A stretch of DNA of 64,000 nt from Dolomedes plantarius (lineage: Eukaryota > Arthropoda > Arachnida > Araneae > Dolomedidae): contig OU015498.1 of the NCBI GenBank assembly GCA_907164885.2, positions 85,951,642 through 86,015,641 on the forward strand. The letters run 5' to 3'. The notes under the pieces are model-generated. The model made no database searches, had not been told where the DNA came from, and saw only the letters and a list, made by a program, of their open reading frames with translations. Position numbers and translations under genes: made by a program. Below are positions 13,181 to 24,362 of this stretch, in pieces; the stretch's first letter is position 1, and every line of letters begins with the position of its first letter.

Positions 13181-14004
13181 TACTATTGATAATGAATATA
13201 TGATTTTTTTATGTAGTGTGTTTAAATGGATTTTAAAGAAGATTATTTTCATATAGACAGAGACTAGGTAAATATAAGTAATACGCGTGTAAACACACAA
13301 ACAAGAGACGCAAATTGTTGAAAAAAATCTTCCGAATTTTTAAAACTTATGACTTGAATCAATATACATTCAAGTGACATCATTTGAATTTGTTTTTGCA
13401 TATATACTTTTAAAACGCGGAAAAATTTTTTATAAAATTTACCGGACAATGGGCATTAAAAAAATTAAATTTTTCATTGAATTCTTTTAAAACTTTGTTC
13501 CATTACTAGTGGTGCATCGGCACTTGAAGTTTTGGTTTGAAATAAATTCATTAGAATAAAACTCAGTTGGCGTTTTCGTTCCCTTGTGGTAGGTTTTGTT
13601 AGGCGAGAAATACTCGTACTTCGGTTGGGAAGAGCGACGCCTTTGTGATTTCGTTTATGGATTAACACGGATTTGATGCCTTTCCAAGGTAAGAAGAATA
13701 TTTTTATTAGATGCTCCAGAGCTCAATTATTTGAAACTATTAGAAGAGCTTGATTGAAGATTTGAAAAATTGTTGATTTAGTTGATATAACTGTAGAGAT
13801 TTATTTAGTTTCTGAGTATAGAATTCCAATTTTATAGAAGTGTTGAAAAATTGTTGATTTAGTTGATATAACTATAGAGATTTATTTAGTTTTTGATTAT
13901 AGAATTCCAATTTTATAGAAGTGTTGAAATGTTGAATATGAATATGAATATATAGTAGAATTTTGATTTATTGAATATTGTTGAAGTGTCACATAACTTG
14001 AGAG
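13181..14004 (+). other. Leader region upstream of the BEL/Pao gag
   Basis: Probably LTR and 5' leader of the retroelement, but no LTR boundary or primer-binding site could be fixed. A direct duplication of about 85 bp (13775-13935, GTTGATTTAGTTGATATAAC repeated) lies just before the gag ATG. Confidence 0.35.
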
Positions 14005-15459
14005 ATGGATGAATTGTCAAAACAAAAAAAGATTAGAGGCGTTGTTCGCGCCGCAGTAACTAGATTTTTGAACAAACTCGAAAGCGAATTTGATCAGTTA
14101 AATACTGAAGAGCTATTAGAACAGAATTTAATTCAACTTTTGGATTTAATTAAACAAATAAAAGATTTAGACAAGGCAGTTCAGTCTCTTATAACAGAAG
14201 AGAAAGAATTTGATTCTGAGATTAATTCTGCTGTTGATTATAATAGTAAAATGACATTGTGGAATGCAAAGCTTTCCGCACAACTGAAAATTATTTGTCG
14301 TAATGTTGATCGAAATATATCGGGTCAAGATGATGGTAGAACCAGCGAAAGTAGTGCTAGTGGAGTTTCATCGATCTCTCAAAATCATTTGAAAACTGTT
14401 AAATTACCTAAATTGAATATTGATAAATATTATGGAGATCCTTGCAACTGGCTAGAGTTCTGGAATAAATTTCAGAACGCAATCAATAAAAACGAAACTT
14501 TATCACTTATTGATAAATTTAGTTATTTAAAATCTTTGTTAGGCGGTGTTGCCGCTAACGTAGTTAATGGATTCACACTAACTGAAGAAAATTATAAAGA
14601 AGCCCTCTGCCTCTTAGAACAGAGATTCGGCAAAGATTTCCTGGTAATAAATGCCCACATGAACAGATTATTAAATTTATACCCTGTTAAAGATACAAAT
14701 AATATAACTGGATTACGTAAACTTTATGACACCTGTGAGGTGCAAATTAGAAGTTTAGAATCACTCAACGTAACCTCTGGAATGTATGGCCATTTATTAT
14801 ACCCTATTTTAATAAAATTAATTCCAGAGGAGTTATCCTTAGCATTTAATAGAAAACGATTGGATCAAGAAATGAATCAATTTGATGTTTCACAATTATT
14901 GAAATTTCTTAAAATCGAAATAGAATGTAGGGAATCTTCCATTTTGTTTCAAAATTCAAAAATTGAAAGAAAAAAACCAGTCAATCAGCATTCGGGTTCA
15001 AATTATCAACATAATTTTAGCTATAATAATTACAATGCTCGTGAGACGTCGCGAAATCAAAGTCGTCCTTTCATTTCATCTAATGTAGACAAAACAGTAG
15101 AATATTTAGCGCCAATTTCAGAAAAGGCATGCCTCTACTGTAAAGCAACAAATCACAATTCTGAACATTGCAATAGCATAACTGTTGATGAAAAGAAGGA
15201 ACTATTAAAGAAACAAGCGCGTTGCTTTCTGTGCTTACAGCAAAAACACAGAATAAAAGACTGTGGAAAAAAGGAAATGTGTGATATTTGTAATCATAAA
15301 CATAATCGGTCTATTTGTTTTCAATTTAGCAAAACGATTGATGATAAAGTAGTTACCGCAGTTTCGCATTGCCAAGAAAATATTAAAAACAATTCGGTAG
15401 CAAAAAACCAGTCTGGAGTTTTATTGCAAACCTGTATCCCCCCCCCCCCTCCAACCTGA
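14005..15459 (+). CDS. BEL/Pao retrotransposon Gag (484 aa, uninterrupted), pol absent
   Basis: The ATG at 14005 opens a 484-codon frame without stops. Residues about 1-125 form a charged, helical coiled-coil-like N-terminus. Residues about 130-215 match the BEL/Pao Gag core (DUF1759-type: LPKLNIDKYYGDPCNWLEFW, later YLKSLLGG and ALCLLEQRFG). From residue about 375 there are three zinc knuckles: CLYCKATNHNSEHC and CFLCLQQKHRIKDC (both CX2CX4HX4C), then CDICNHKHNRSIC (CX2CX3HX4C). The frame reaches GVLLQT, where the aspartic protease normally begins in this family, then runs into a 13-C homopolymer (15438-15450) and stops. No protease, reverse transcriptase or integrase follows. The element is 3'-truncated; the intact gag frame could be recent or retained. 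Confidence 0.9.
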   Translation: MDELSKQKKIRGVVRAAVTRFLNKLESEFDQLNTEELLEQNLIQLLDLIKQIKDLDKAVQSLITEEKEFDSEINSAVDYNSKMTLWNAKLSAQLKIICRNVDRNISGQDDGRTSESSASGVSSISQNHLKTVKLPKLNIDKYYGDPCNWLEFWNKFQNAINKNETLSLIDKFSYLKSLLGGVAANVVNGFTLTEENYKEALCLLEQRFGKDFLVINAHMNRLLNLYPVKDTNNITGLRKLYDTCEVQIRSLESLNVTSGMYGHLLYPILIKLIPEELSLAFNRKRLDQEMNQFDVSQLLKFLKIEIECRESSILFQNSKIERKKPVNQHSGSNYQHNFSYNNYNARETSRNQSRPFISSNVDKTVEYLAPISEKACLYCKATNHNSEHCNSITVDEKKELLKKQARCFLCLQQKHRIKDCGKKEMCDICNHKHNRSICFQFSKTIDDKVVTAVSHCQENIKNNSVAKNQSGVLLQTCIPPPPPT

Positions 15460-16479
15460 AATGTTTTAATAGTTGTATTTTAGAAAAATCTTAATAAAAT
15501 TGACTATAATTAGCATTTTATAGCAAAAAGAAAATAAAATAATAATATACAATCATATTACGACCACAGCGCCTTATTCCCTTAATATAATTTATAAAGT
15601 ATCTGAGCAAAATTCTTCTTTAAAGATATTTCACGTAAAATTTTACTATATTATGTTTCGCATAATGGTAATAATGGAAAAAGAGCTACGTATGACTTCT
15701 AATCACAATTCTTTAATTATTGTCAAGTTAAGGCCAAAAATAGAAGCAATATAAAGGTAAAAGAAAAACAAAATTCAAATGGATATAGAAAGACTGGCTT
15801 TTAGAAATATTGTAAAAATGGAATATTAATAGTTTGACGTAAAATGGCATTTTAAACATGCATGGATTCTAAATGATTTGGTCAACTTTTCCAGTCCAAC
15901 CTAAAATGTACTAATCCTGTAAATCGTACATCTCTCTTGATCTTTGAAAATATAGGGTGAAAAGAATTCCGTCGTTTATCGTGTGCATAGTGTTAAAGTT
16001 GATGATTTTTGCTTAAAAATTATTTTCCCAGACATATTTAATTGACATAACGTTTTTATTAAAACTTTACACAATGATTATAAAAATGCCAGTATATTTT
16101 AAGAGTTCCTTATATGATTATTCATTTTATATTGTACAAAATCTATTTTGCATGGAATATTTTGTTGAAGAAACTGTATTTGTACCACCGTGGGTTACGC
16201 AACTGAAAAACTGTAAATGCAAGCACTTCAAACTTCTTTCCACGACTTATTTCGTTCACATAAGAAATCACATTTAGTTTTTTTTAAATCTTGCCAGCAG
16301 AAGTCATACCTTTACAATGAGGTATTACATTCTCAGGAGAATATGATATTCACTTTCATATGTTAGAATATATGACCAGTGTCTATATTCTGGAGTAGGA
16401 ACCTCTTACTCCGGAATTGTGCACGAATAGAAATTAAAAAATTATTAAAATCTTTTAATAGGGTTATTTGATTAACTGC
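15460..16479. other. Unassigned sequence between gag remnant and the ETS gene
   Basis: No pol remnant, LTR or exon recognised. The 67-codon frame at 16074-16277 has no supporting feature. Confidence 0.4.
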
Positions 16480-16485
16480 TTTATT
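16480..16485 (-). terminator. Candidate poly(A) signal of the ETS gene
   Basis: TTTATT on the plus strand is AATAAA on the minus strand, the first such hexamer I see after the stop codon, implying a 3' UTR of roughly 700 nt. Confidence 0.4.
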
Positions 16486-17196
16486 ACAAATATATCTAAT
16501 CCATTTCATGGAAAGTTTTCAGTGAATTCATAATTATAGTTTTTAAAATAAAGACGTTACTGTTTTCTCTTTGGCTTTAAAGAAAATTTGTTTGATGCAT
16601 ACTATACACACCATAGTTATATTTTCAAAATCTCCTTTGCGGATGTCAAAAGGGACAATCTACTGATATCTTTGAATTGACACATTGTATATAATATTTT
16701 GTCTATTTTATAATTTCAGTAGAAGGTTTAAGATGAAGTGCTCTTAATTCTAAAGCTTAATTTTCCTTTCAACTTTGCTAATTATATATGATATAAGCAA
16801 GATTTTCTTCTTGCGAGAGCCATAAATTTGAATTACTGCTGTTAATTTTTTTCGTTATTTTCAGCTCCTTATTTCTTTCAAACTCTTTGGACTATTACTA
16901 ACGTACTTGTCTTTTACAGTCAACATAAATCAGTTTTTTTCCATCTTGTTAAAATGCGGTCACAGTAATTTTAAATCTGGTGTGGTATCTCAGGTAATAT
17001 ATTAAGCACAACTGCTTTCAGTGTGAGATCCAACAAGCAGTCTATATAATTCTCCAAGTTTCGGTATTTGCACAAACTCACCGATGTCACAGGCCACAAC
17101 ATCAATAACTTTCAAACTGGACGTATCTTCAGATAAAGACGGCTCACTGAGAAAATTATGGTGATTAAACGTTCATTCGTAAAACTATTTACAGTA

Positions 17197-17735
17197 CTAT
17201 GTGTAATGAGGATAGTGACTAGTTACATGACCAGAATGCGGATGGGGCAAGGGATGTGTTGATGGTATGTTGGTGTAAATGCTGCTGCCAGGACTATTCC
17301 AGTAACTCGTTGGCGTCTGAAAGATGTTACTAGTCGGAGGAGGCACTGGACTATGGTGAGGATTCACCCCAAAGTTCAGTTTGGGCGTAAAATTTGGCAG
17401 GAACAGATCTGTCTGGTACTTGTAAGTTGAAGAGGTATCTGAGAACGTGGGTTGAGTAGAATGTTGCGTTAGTCCGTGGAAGTCGAATTTGTAAGCGTAT
17501 CGCTTTCCGTGGACCTTAGTCATGATGTTTTTGTCGTAATAGTATCTTAGGGCTCGGCTGAGTTTGTCGTAGTTCATATTAGGTTTGCTCTTCCTCTGTC
17601 CCCATCGCCTTGCGACTTCGTCGGGGTCTGTCAACTTGAATTCGCCATTGGTACCTTCCCAGGTAATGCAAGAGGCGTTGCTACTGTCCGAGAGTAGTTC
17701 CAGTAAGAATTGCCAGAGCTGGATTTGACCACTTC
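17197..17735 (-). CDS. ERG/FLI1-family ETS transcription factor, terminal coding exon (ETS domain and C-terminus)
   Basis: Sequence-specific nuclear transcription factor binding GGAA cores. The exon starts after a TTTGCAG acceptor; its first bases complete the codon split with exon 20033-20080. In the 216-residue model the ETS domain spans residues 42-123, from [15 protein letters not shown] to [11 protein letters not shown]. The recognition helix [11 protein letters not shown] keeps both DNA-contacting arginines (R98, R101). The C-terminus (YKYQTDL, KLNF, YWNSP, SIYTN, final YPHYT) matches ERG/FLI1 rather than other ETS classes. WGQRKSKPN has Gln where the family almost always has Glu. The stop is at 17199-17197. 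No other coding exon is needed downstream. Drosophila Ets65A/Ets21C belong to the same group; orthology between these is not resolved here, so no symbol is given. Confidence 0.97.
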
Positions 17736-18471
17736 CTGCAAATGAGAGGAAAGGATTGAAATTGATGCCATAACGAAAATTCAGACAGCTAACAAACAAG
17801 ATAATAAAAGTTTGATGGACAGTAATGGTGGATGGAGCATTTACTTATCAAGATTTCTATAGGGACTACTTACTTTATATATTTATTCCATACAATGAAA
17901 ATGAGATAAAATTCAAAAGAGGTTTTAGAAATTATTGATAAATATATTTCAGTTTCCTAGAAATACAAGTTCATAATCCTTTCATCAAGAACATTTTTTG
18001 ACGCAAGCCTTGTATTCTAAACTTTTCAATGAAAGTTCTTTTAAAGTAACATTTAAATTAAATACGGGTTTTTCAAGTTATATACGCCATTGATTAGCTA
18101 AGGTTTACTGACAAAATTCAACTAATTTCCAAAAACATATCCGAAGGATTGCAATTGAACTATCAAAAGCTTGTAGTATTTTTCAAAGAGACCTTAAAGA
18201 AGAGAGAGAACACTAAATTTTAAGATTTAAAAATTTTAAAGCTTGGGTAATTTTTGTCTACATCCTTTTCTCTTTATATAAATGCGTGTTTGAGTATGCT
18301 CTCATTATTTACGTTCATTCTAACTGTGTACAAATAAAACTCTTTGGAAAATATGCAATAAAAATTGCCCCAACACATTTGAATAGACTGTGCTTTTTTA
18401 TGTTTAATGCTTTTATAATATTTGGTCTTATTATCTAATATCTATATGTTTTAAATACCAGATCACATGAT

Positions 18472-18518
18472 CACGTTAAATACCAGATTGGCTTACTGCT
18501 AATCTGGTATTTAATGTG
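18472..18518. repeat. Small intronic hairpin
   Basis: Arms TTAAATACCAGATT and AATCTGGTATTTAA lie within 18-bp arms (one mismatch) around an 11-nt loop in the last ETS intron. It may be a miniature transposon relic. Confidence 0.6.
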
Positions 18519-19157
18519 AGGAGTTAATGAGGTTCAGACAGGCAAAATCAAAATTTTGGCAAATACGTTTTATAATATTTCTACTGTGAAGTAGGCACAA
18601 ACATGACTTATATAAAGGAAATTTTACAAATATACCCAATGACGAGGAAAAGAATAGTGTTTAAGGACTAATTTAGATAATGATTTTACAGGTATCGAAG
18701 GTCTAGAGAACCTTAAATTATCAAAACCTTGCTGGATTTTTTCATAAACTTCTGAATTTGAGATTATGACAATTACATTTTGAATGCATGCTTCCAAACG
18801 TTGTTTGTAGTTCTAACAATTCTACTAACTCTACCTGTCACTGTAGCAACAGCTTAGCTCAGTTTTTTTTAAACCGAAATTTTTAAGAATTATCTATGAA
18901 TAATAACAACAACACAAGAGAGATGGAATGACCTAGCAATAATTTCCACAGAATTGACGGCATAAAAAACAATAAATTATAGAGATGCAATCAAACAATT
19001 TGCTACAATAAAGGCCCAAAGAATGATTTAGAAATTACTTTTATCACATAACAAGATGTATTCAAATTTATTTACTTTTTCAACCTTTTAAAATTTCTGT
19101 AATTTTTAAACTTTAAAAAAATACATATTCTCCCTAAGATGTCTGTTATTCTATTAA

Positions 19158-19577
19158 GGTTGCTATGTACTAACCCTATTGGATTCGCTCACTTAAATGT
19201 TAACCTATGGGGAAAATTTGTCTACTATTTACAGCTACATAAATACTGCTAATCCAATAAAAATGGTATTTTCAGATAGCCTGAACTTTTCTGCATCTTG
19301 CAACAAACAGGATTCTTTTCATAAATTTCGTCCACTAAAGGAACTGATGAGCTTTTAAAACACACTAGACCAGATTATTTCACCAAATTATTTAAATTTT
19401 AAGATATTATTTACATTAAAAAATGAAAAATGTCCCAAAGTGTAAAATTTCTTTCTCTATTACGGAGTACAAATTTGAAAATAAATCTTTAAATCCAAGT
19501 CGTCAATCCGTGGACAAATTTTCTCCATAAGTTAACACTGAGGTGAGCTAATCCAATAGGGTTAGTACATAACAGCC
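19158..19577. mobile_element. TTAA-flanked MITE, copy A (420 bp)
   Basis: Bracketed by TTAA (19154-19157 and 19578-19581). Long terminal inverted repeats: GGTTGCTATGTACTAACCCT at the left and GGGTTAGTACATAACAGCC at the right, continuing inward through CTATTGGATT and GCTCAC. Homologous copies lie at 45182-45583 and 49517-49938. A TTAA duplication is the hallmark of piggyBac-type integration, but no transposase is present. It sits in the last ETS intron. Confidence 0.85.
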
Positions 19578-20032
19578 TTAAGTAGGCTATTTCTTATAGA
19601 GATATATTCATTCCTTAAAGATTCACTCCGATTTGAAATGGCGTCGTTTATAAAGCTTGCCTCAGGCTCCACAGTTGATCGGCCTGGCTCTGGTCAAGGG
19701 GGAACTATGGAAAAGTATTATTTATGATTGATCTCTGCAGAGTTAGAAGTAATTTTATTAACATTGATTTGCTGAGATGTATTACAACTTATCCCGTTTA
19801 TGAATTGAAAACATAACTATATCTTTTCCACGATTATCTTATTTTTTTTTCTCTTATACTTCGTGCTCTCAGTGTATAAGAGAACGTGATCACCGCTAAG
19901 CCACGTCTTGATCGTCATTGATGAGCCTTACTTATTCTTAGTGAATTCAGTTAAGACAAAATAAAGTAATATGATGTGGATTTCAAACTTTTTATATAAT
20001 TTTTAAAACAATAAAATGAAAGAATATATTAC

Positions 20033-20080
20033 CAGAATTTGCTAGTCTACTGCTTGTTGGCCCGAACACTTGATAAGGGT
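20033..20080 (-). CDS. ETS gene small internal exon (48 nt)
   Basis: Bounded by a TTTTTGCAG acceptor and a GTAATA donor. It encodes PYQVFGPTSSRLANS, plus split codons at both ends. This matches the conserved ERG linker just before the ETS domain (DPYQ...GPTSSRLAN...[10 protein letters not shown]). Both boundaries are phase 1 and 48 is a multiple of 3, so it could be skipped without breaking frame. Confidence 0.93.
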
Positions 20081-20163
20081 CTGCAAAAATAAATATGAAT
20101 TGGATAAGCTTCAGAATAAATATTATTTATTTATACATATTAGTAAATTTTATGCATGCATTA

Positions 20164-20252
<89 letters not shown>
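20164..20252. repeat. (TA)n(CA)n(TA)n compound microsatellite
   Basis: Compound dinucleotide tract immediately preceding a TA-flanked MITE, within the ETS intron between the 48- and 51-nt exons. Confidence 0.9.
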
Positions 20253-20255
<3 letters not shown>

Positions 20256-20425
20256 TGGAATCTCGATCGATCGTTTTCGGATCCATCGTTTTTCCGCATG
20301 TGTCGTTCATTTTATCGAGTCCCAATAATCATATTGCTTTGTTATGTTTCCGCATCTATCGTTTTCCCGCATTTATCGTTCATTTCAGTCGGTCCCTTGA
20401 AAAACGATAGATCGAGATTCCACTG
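20253..20425. mobile_element. pogo-like MITE (173 bp)
   Basis: TIRs CAGTGGAATCTCGATC at the left and GATCGAGATTCCACTG at the right, flanked by TA inside (TA)n. The first eight bases match the Tigger copies at 2891 and 40036, but the interior (CCGCAT..ATCGTT repeats) differs. Confidence 0.85.
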
Positions 20426-20469
<44 letters not shown>

Positions 20470-20470
<1 letters not shown>

Positions 20471-20940
20471 AGAAAAACCTCGTTTATCCGGACTAACTGG
20501 GGCCATAGGCAATCCGGATAATCGAAAATCCGGTTAATCCGGGTAATATGGGTAATAAGCAAAACAATATCCTTAAATAAGCAGACTTACCATTTATTAC
20601 GATAAAAAAACTATTTTTTATAACAAAATTGCATAGTATTGTTTACAAGACATTAAAATATATAAAAATAACTTTTCACATCATTTCTCAACAAAGAATT
20701 GGTTAGTCCAGTAAAGCTTTCTTAAACTCAACGAAAAGCATTTTATTACCTTAATTTATTGTACAATCTATGCAGGAACTCTACATTCAATCAAACTAAA
20801 AAGCGAAAGTTTGGCGTACTTGTAGTTACGTTCTTGCTATCATAGTTAAAAATTATTATCTCATGTGAACATTAAATAAAAATAATGTCTACAAATCTGA
20901 TCCAGATAATCCAGGGATCCGGATAAATTAGGTTTTACTA
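20470..20940. mobile_element. Tigger-like MITE with CCGGATAA subterminal motifs (about 470 bp)
   Basis: Starts CAGAAAAACCTCGTTTATCC after TA, with CCGGATAATCGAAAATCCGG nearby. It ends ATCCGGATAAATTAGGTTTT then ACTATA, an eroded inverted terminus. Non-coding. Confidence 0.65.
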
Positions 20941-21354
20941 TATGTATATGTATATGTATATGTAAATATATCATTAAATATTTTATATTAATAAATATTA
21001 TTTATACTATTAGCTAACCACTGTAGAGGATTTCACTTTTTATCCTCAATTTCATTTCGTAAAAATATATTTCTGTGACAATGTGTATAATTTAGTTTGA
21101 TAAAAAAAACAACATATAAACGGGATCAATGCAATTAGAACAAATATGCAGTATGCTCAATATGCTATTTAAAGAATTAGCAGTAAAGGTTCACGCATTG
21201 TTTAATATAGAGTTTGCCGATTCCAATTATTGTGTTCATACTATGATTTGAGGGTAAATATTTTACGTATTATAAAACTATTTCTCATTCGATGTCTGCT
21301 ACTATTAAAACTATTTCTCATTCGATTCTGGTGTCTGCAAGTTGTTGTCTGCCC

Positions 21355-21430
21355 GGTAATTCACATTCGGGCGAATGTCTAGCGACAAGTGCCTCCGCAT
21401 TTGAAAATAAAAATAATAATAATAATAAAA
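21355..21430 (+). repeat. SINE 3' fragment
   Basis: Contains GAATGTCTAGCGACAAGTGC and CTCCGCATT followed by an A/AAT-rich tail: the same 3' body end as the SINEs at 23.5, 36.0 and 55.7 kb. Confidence 0.65.
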
Positions 21431-21811
21431 CTATTTCATTTTGTTCATTTCAGACGCTCTTAAATCTTCTAAAGTTATAAGTAATAATAATTTAAATGAA
21501 GGACTGAAAGTTTATAGAAGCAAAATTAAATTCTTTTGTAAATAAATTCAATCAAGAATATTACTGAATGAAGTCACAATTTTAGTTAATATCCATTCTT
21601 TGCCTAGTCTTTTAAGGGGAAAGATAATTAAAGAATAAAATTAATACTGTTTGAGCTAAGAAATAACATAACAGTAACTTTGAAATGCAGATTGAACTTT
21701 AATATTAATGAGATACTTTAATATGCGCTCAGTCTCAAAATTAATCTGTTAGTTATTGTTATATTATGTTTACAATATTTGACATTTTCTCCGATTAAAT
21801 GTTTTACTTAC

Positions 21812-21862
21812 CCTGAGATTGTGTCGGAGTCGGTGCACTCCACGCCGTTTTGTAGGAACTTT
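21812..21862 (-). CDS. ETS gene small internal exon (51 nt)
   Basis: A strong polypyrimidine acceptor (TTTCTTTCTCTTATTTCAG) and a GTAAGT donor bound an exon encoding SSYKTAWSAPTPTQSQ. Its last base supplies the G of the Asp codon completed by the 48-nt exon, giving continuous D-P-Y-Q text as in ERG. It is phase 1 at both ends and in frame. The S/T/P/Q-rich sequence fits the ERG/FLI1 linker between the Pointed and ETS domains. Confidence 0.85.
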
Positions 21863-22414
21863 CTGAAATAAGAGAAAGAAAAAATCATGTAGTTTAAATA
21901 ACATTTCCAATATATATATAAAAATAAGTTCCTTTCTTTAGAGTAAAAATAACATTAAACTGCTTAGATCTGTCAAGACTAGAATCAGCTTTGGTAACTA
22001 TGTATTCTTAGATTATTTTATTGTTTTCACTATAAATGTTAGTCTTAAATACCTATTTCTTTTACATGATTACTCGTTAATTACGTTCTCATGATTAAAA
22101 ATCATTGGAATGGGAAACTGTTTTATTCCCCCAAGAAACTCTAATTGATTGTTGATTTTTATAGCATTAAAATCAACGTTCTATACTATATTTCTCCACA
22201 ATCCTTTTAGGGATGAATTCAGACTAGAGATCCTTCGAAACATGGTTTTATATTCAAATTCAAACTCGAATGATCCATTGACTTTCATCATTCTAATATT
22301 TAAGGAGAAAGATAGGATCTTTTAAAACTTGCTTACGCTTTTAAAAGTATTCTAGTCATTCTAAATCCTAGTCTATTAGCAGAAGAAATATGGTTTACTC
22401 TTATGACTAATTCG

Positions 22415-22500
22415 CCGGGTTAATTTAGTGGGTAGAATACCGTTCTCGAAGTCACGTCTCGAAGGAGACGTGAGTTCGATTCTCGGCAGGTGGTTGTTAT
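22415..22500 (+). repeat. tRNA-like SINE head
   Basis: A-box-like TTTAGTGGGTAGAATACC and B-box-like GAGTTCGATTC at pol III spacing. The downstream part lacks the common SINE body. A decayed tRNA is possible, but the acceptor stem does not pair convincingly. Confidence 0.5.
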
Positions 22501-23539
22501 AACGATTTTCCTCTTAAGAACAAAATGACCCCAATACTGTGTATGTATGTTCACTATTCAAAATAAATGCTGTTAATATTTCAATGTGAAATCATTGGTT
22601 CCATTCCTTCGAAATACTGATACACAGTAAATACATCTCTTTGCTTTCGTAAAAAGATTGAAAAGGATTAATAAGGGTCATTTCATCCAACGCATTCTAG
22701 TTTTATAGTTTTATTCAGTGAAATCTGCAGAGAAATGAAAAACCAAGCCCACCTTGCTGGTAAGAAATCATGCAGGCCTCCTATAGCTTTTTCCGGGACC
22801 ATGAATTTTTTTTGTTTTTCCCAGAGTTTTGCCTAGACTTCACTATGGGACTGAATTTTAATAGTTCTTAACAAAATTGAACTAAAACCAAATTATAGAT
22901 TTCATATTTCACGATAAAACCAAAGTATCAATTTAAAACTGATTTTTAAAATTTAATTCATTCACGTATTTTTTTAATTTTCAAAAGGAAATATTTTTAT
23001 TTATTTGGAGGGTCGAGCTGATAAAAAAATTCAATACCAAGCATTTTACCATAAGAATAAAATAAAACCTTATATATAGAATATTAATTTTTATATCGCA
23101 TGAAAAAAAACCTTGTATACTGAGGATATTTTCAAATAAAGATACCAAAGCAACTTTCAAATAATTACGCAAGTAACCTCCCCCCCTCTCTTTCCTTAAA
23201 TACATGTTGGTAATTGAATTAATAAAATTCATTTCATCCTAAATACCTAGCTTTGTAGCTTCATTTAGAGAGACCTGGAGAAATCAGGTCTCTCTAAATC
23301 AAGGTGTTAAGAAAGGGGGGGGGGGATTCCCCTTAAACAAGTAAAAAATCATGCTGATCTTGCAAATTACTTTATTTAGGACAATAAGAAATTTTTGCTT
23401 TACGCAGGATTTTTTTGCCTGATGTTAGTTTAGACTTTAACATAAATCTGGATTTAGAAAAATTCCGAACAAAATTCTTCAAAAAACGAAATAATAGACT
23501 TCATTTATCAACCTCAATGTTTGCGCTGAAATTGCCACT
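22501..23539. other. Unassigned intronic sequence
   Basis: Within ETS intron 1. A short inverted repeat AGAGAGACCTG...CAGGTCTCTCT is at about 23266-23294, and a G-run is near 23315. Nothing else supported. Confidence 0.35.
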
Positions 23540-23765
23540 CACATGGTATAATGGTTAGCGTGCCGAGCTTCCATGCACGCAGTGGGCTTGGGTTCAGATC
23601 CTGAATAGATCTTGGTCGCTACCGTGTTGTCCCCTTCATAGGGAGCAATGCTGGATGACCTTAATGGTGCTCCCACATTAAAGTAGCCACCATGACTGGT
23701 GAATAACAAATGGCAAATGTCTCCCGACAAGTTCCTCCGCATTAGAAACGGGGGGGGGGGACTAA
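23540..23765 (+). repeat. tRNA-derived SINE (family 1)
   Basis: Head with A box TGGTATAATGGTTAGCGT and B box GGGTTCAGATCC; body with CCTTCATAGGGAGCAATGCT and a terminal CCTCCGCATT, then a G-run. Confidence 0.85.
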
Positions 23766-23877
23766 AACCGTTAAAATTTTATACACTCAATTACGTTATA
23801 TTTCAGTTTTAAGTAGGAAATATTTTTGCTTGCAGGAGGGCCGACGTGGTGAAATTAATAGAAAAAAAAACAATGAT

Positions 23878-24219
23878 TAGGGATACGCAATTTTCCTATT
23901 TGCGAAATAGATGCGAATAAATGCGAAAATTGCCGATATGAGCGAATAAATGCGAAAATTATTTTTTTACTGCTTTTAGGGCGAAAACTCGGTGTTAAAC
24001 GGCTTTTTAAGCGAAATTAGGTAATAATTGTAATATTTTATTAAAAGACCATCCGCGGTCTTTAACTGAGAAATCTCACTCTCGAAATTTGCTTATTGCT
24101 TATTGCCAAAGACTGGTGGAAGAGAAGAACTACTACAATGTTAGCTTTTAACTGAGAATGTTGATACTTATCTAATCAAGTAAGTTAAATTGTAATTTTT
24201 TTAAATAAATGCAAAATTT

Positions 24220-24276
<57 letters not shown>

Positions 24277-24354
24277 CGAATAAATGCGAAATTTTATATA
24301 TTGTAATTTTTTTACGAAATTTCGATTTTTTTTTGCGAAATTTACGTACCCCTA
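23878..24354 (+). mobile_element. hAT-type MITE (477 bp) with perfect 8-bp target duplication
   Basis: Flanked by ACAATGAT (23870-23877 and 24355-24362). Ends TAGGGATACG / CGTACCCCTA. The interior is rich in GCGAATAAATGCGAAA and contains a (TA)n tract near 24225-24272. An inverted copy is at 61881-62345. No coding content; it lies in ETS intron 1. Confidence 0.88.
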
Positions 24355-24362
24355 ACAATGAT

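Noticed and set aside
22415..22500. Functional tRNA gene (also the SINE heads at 54955 and 62575)
   Set aside because: A and B boxes are present, but stems do not form a convincing cloverleaf and most are joined to SINE bodies.
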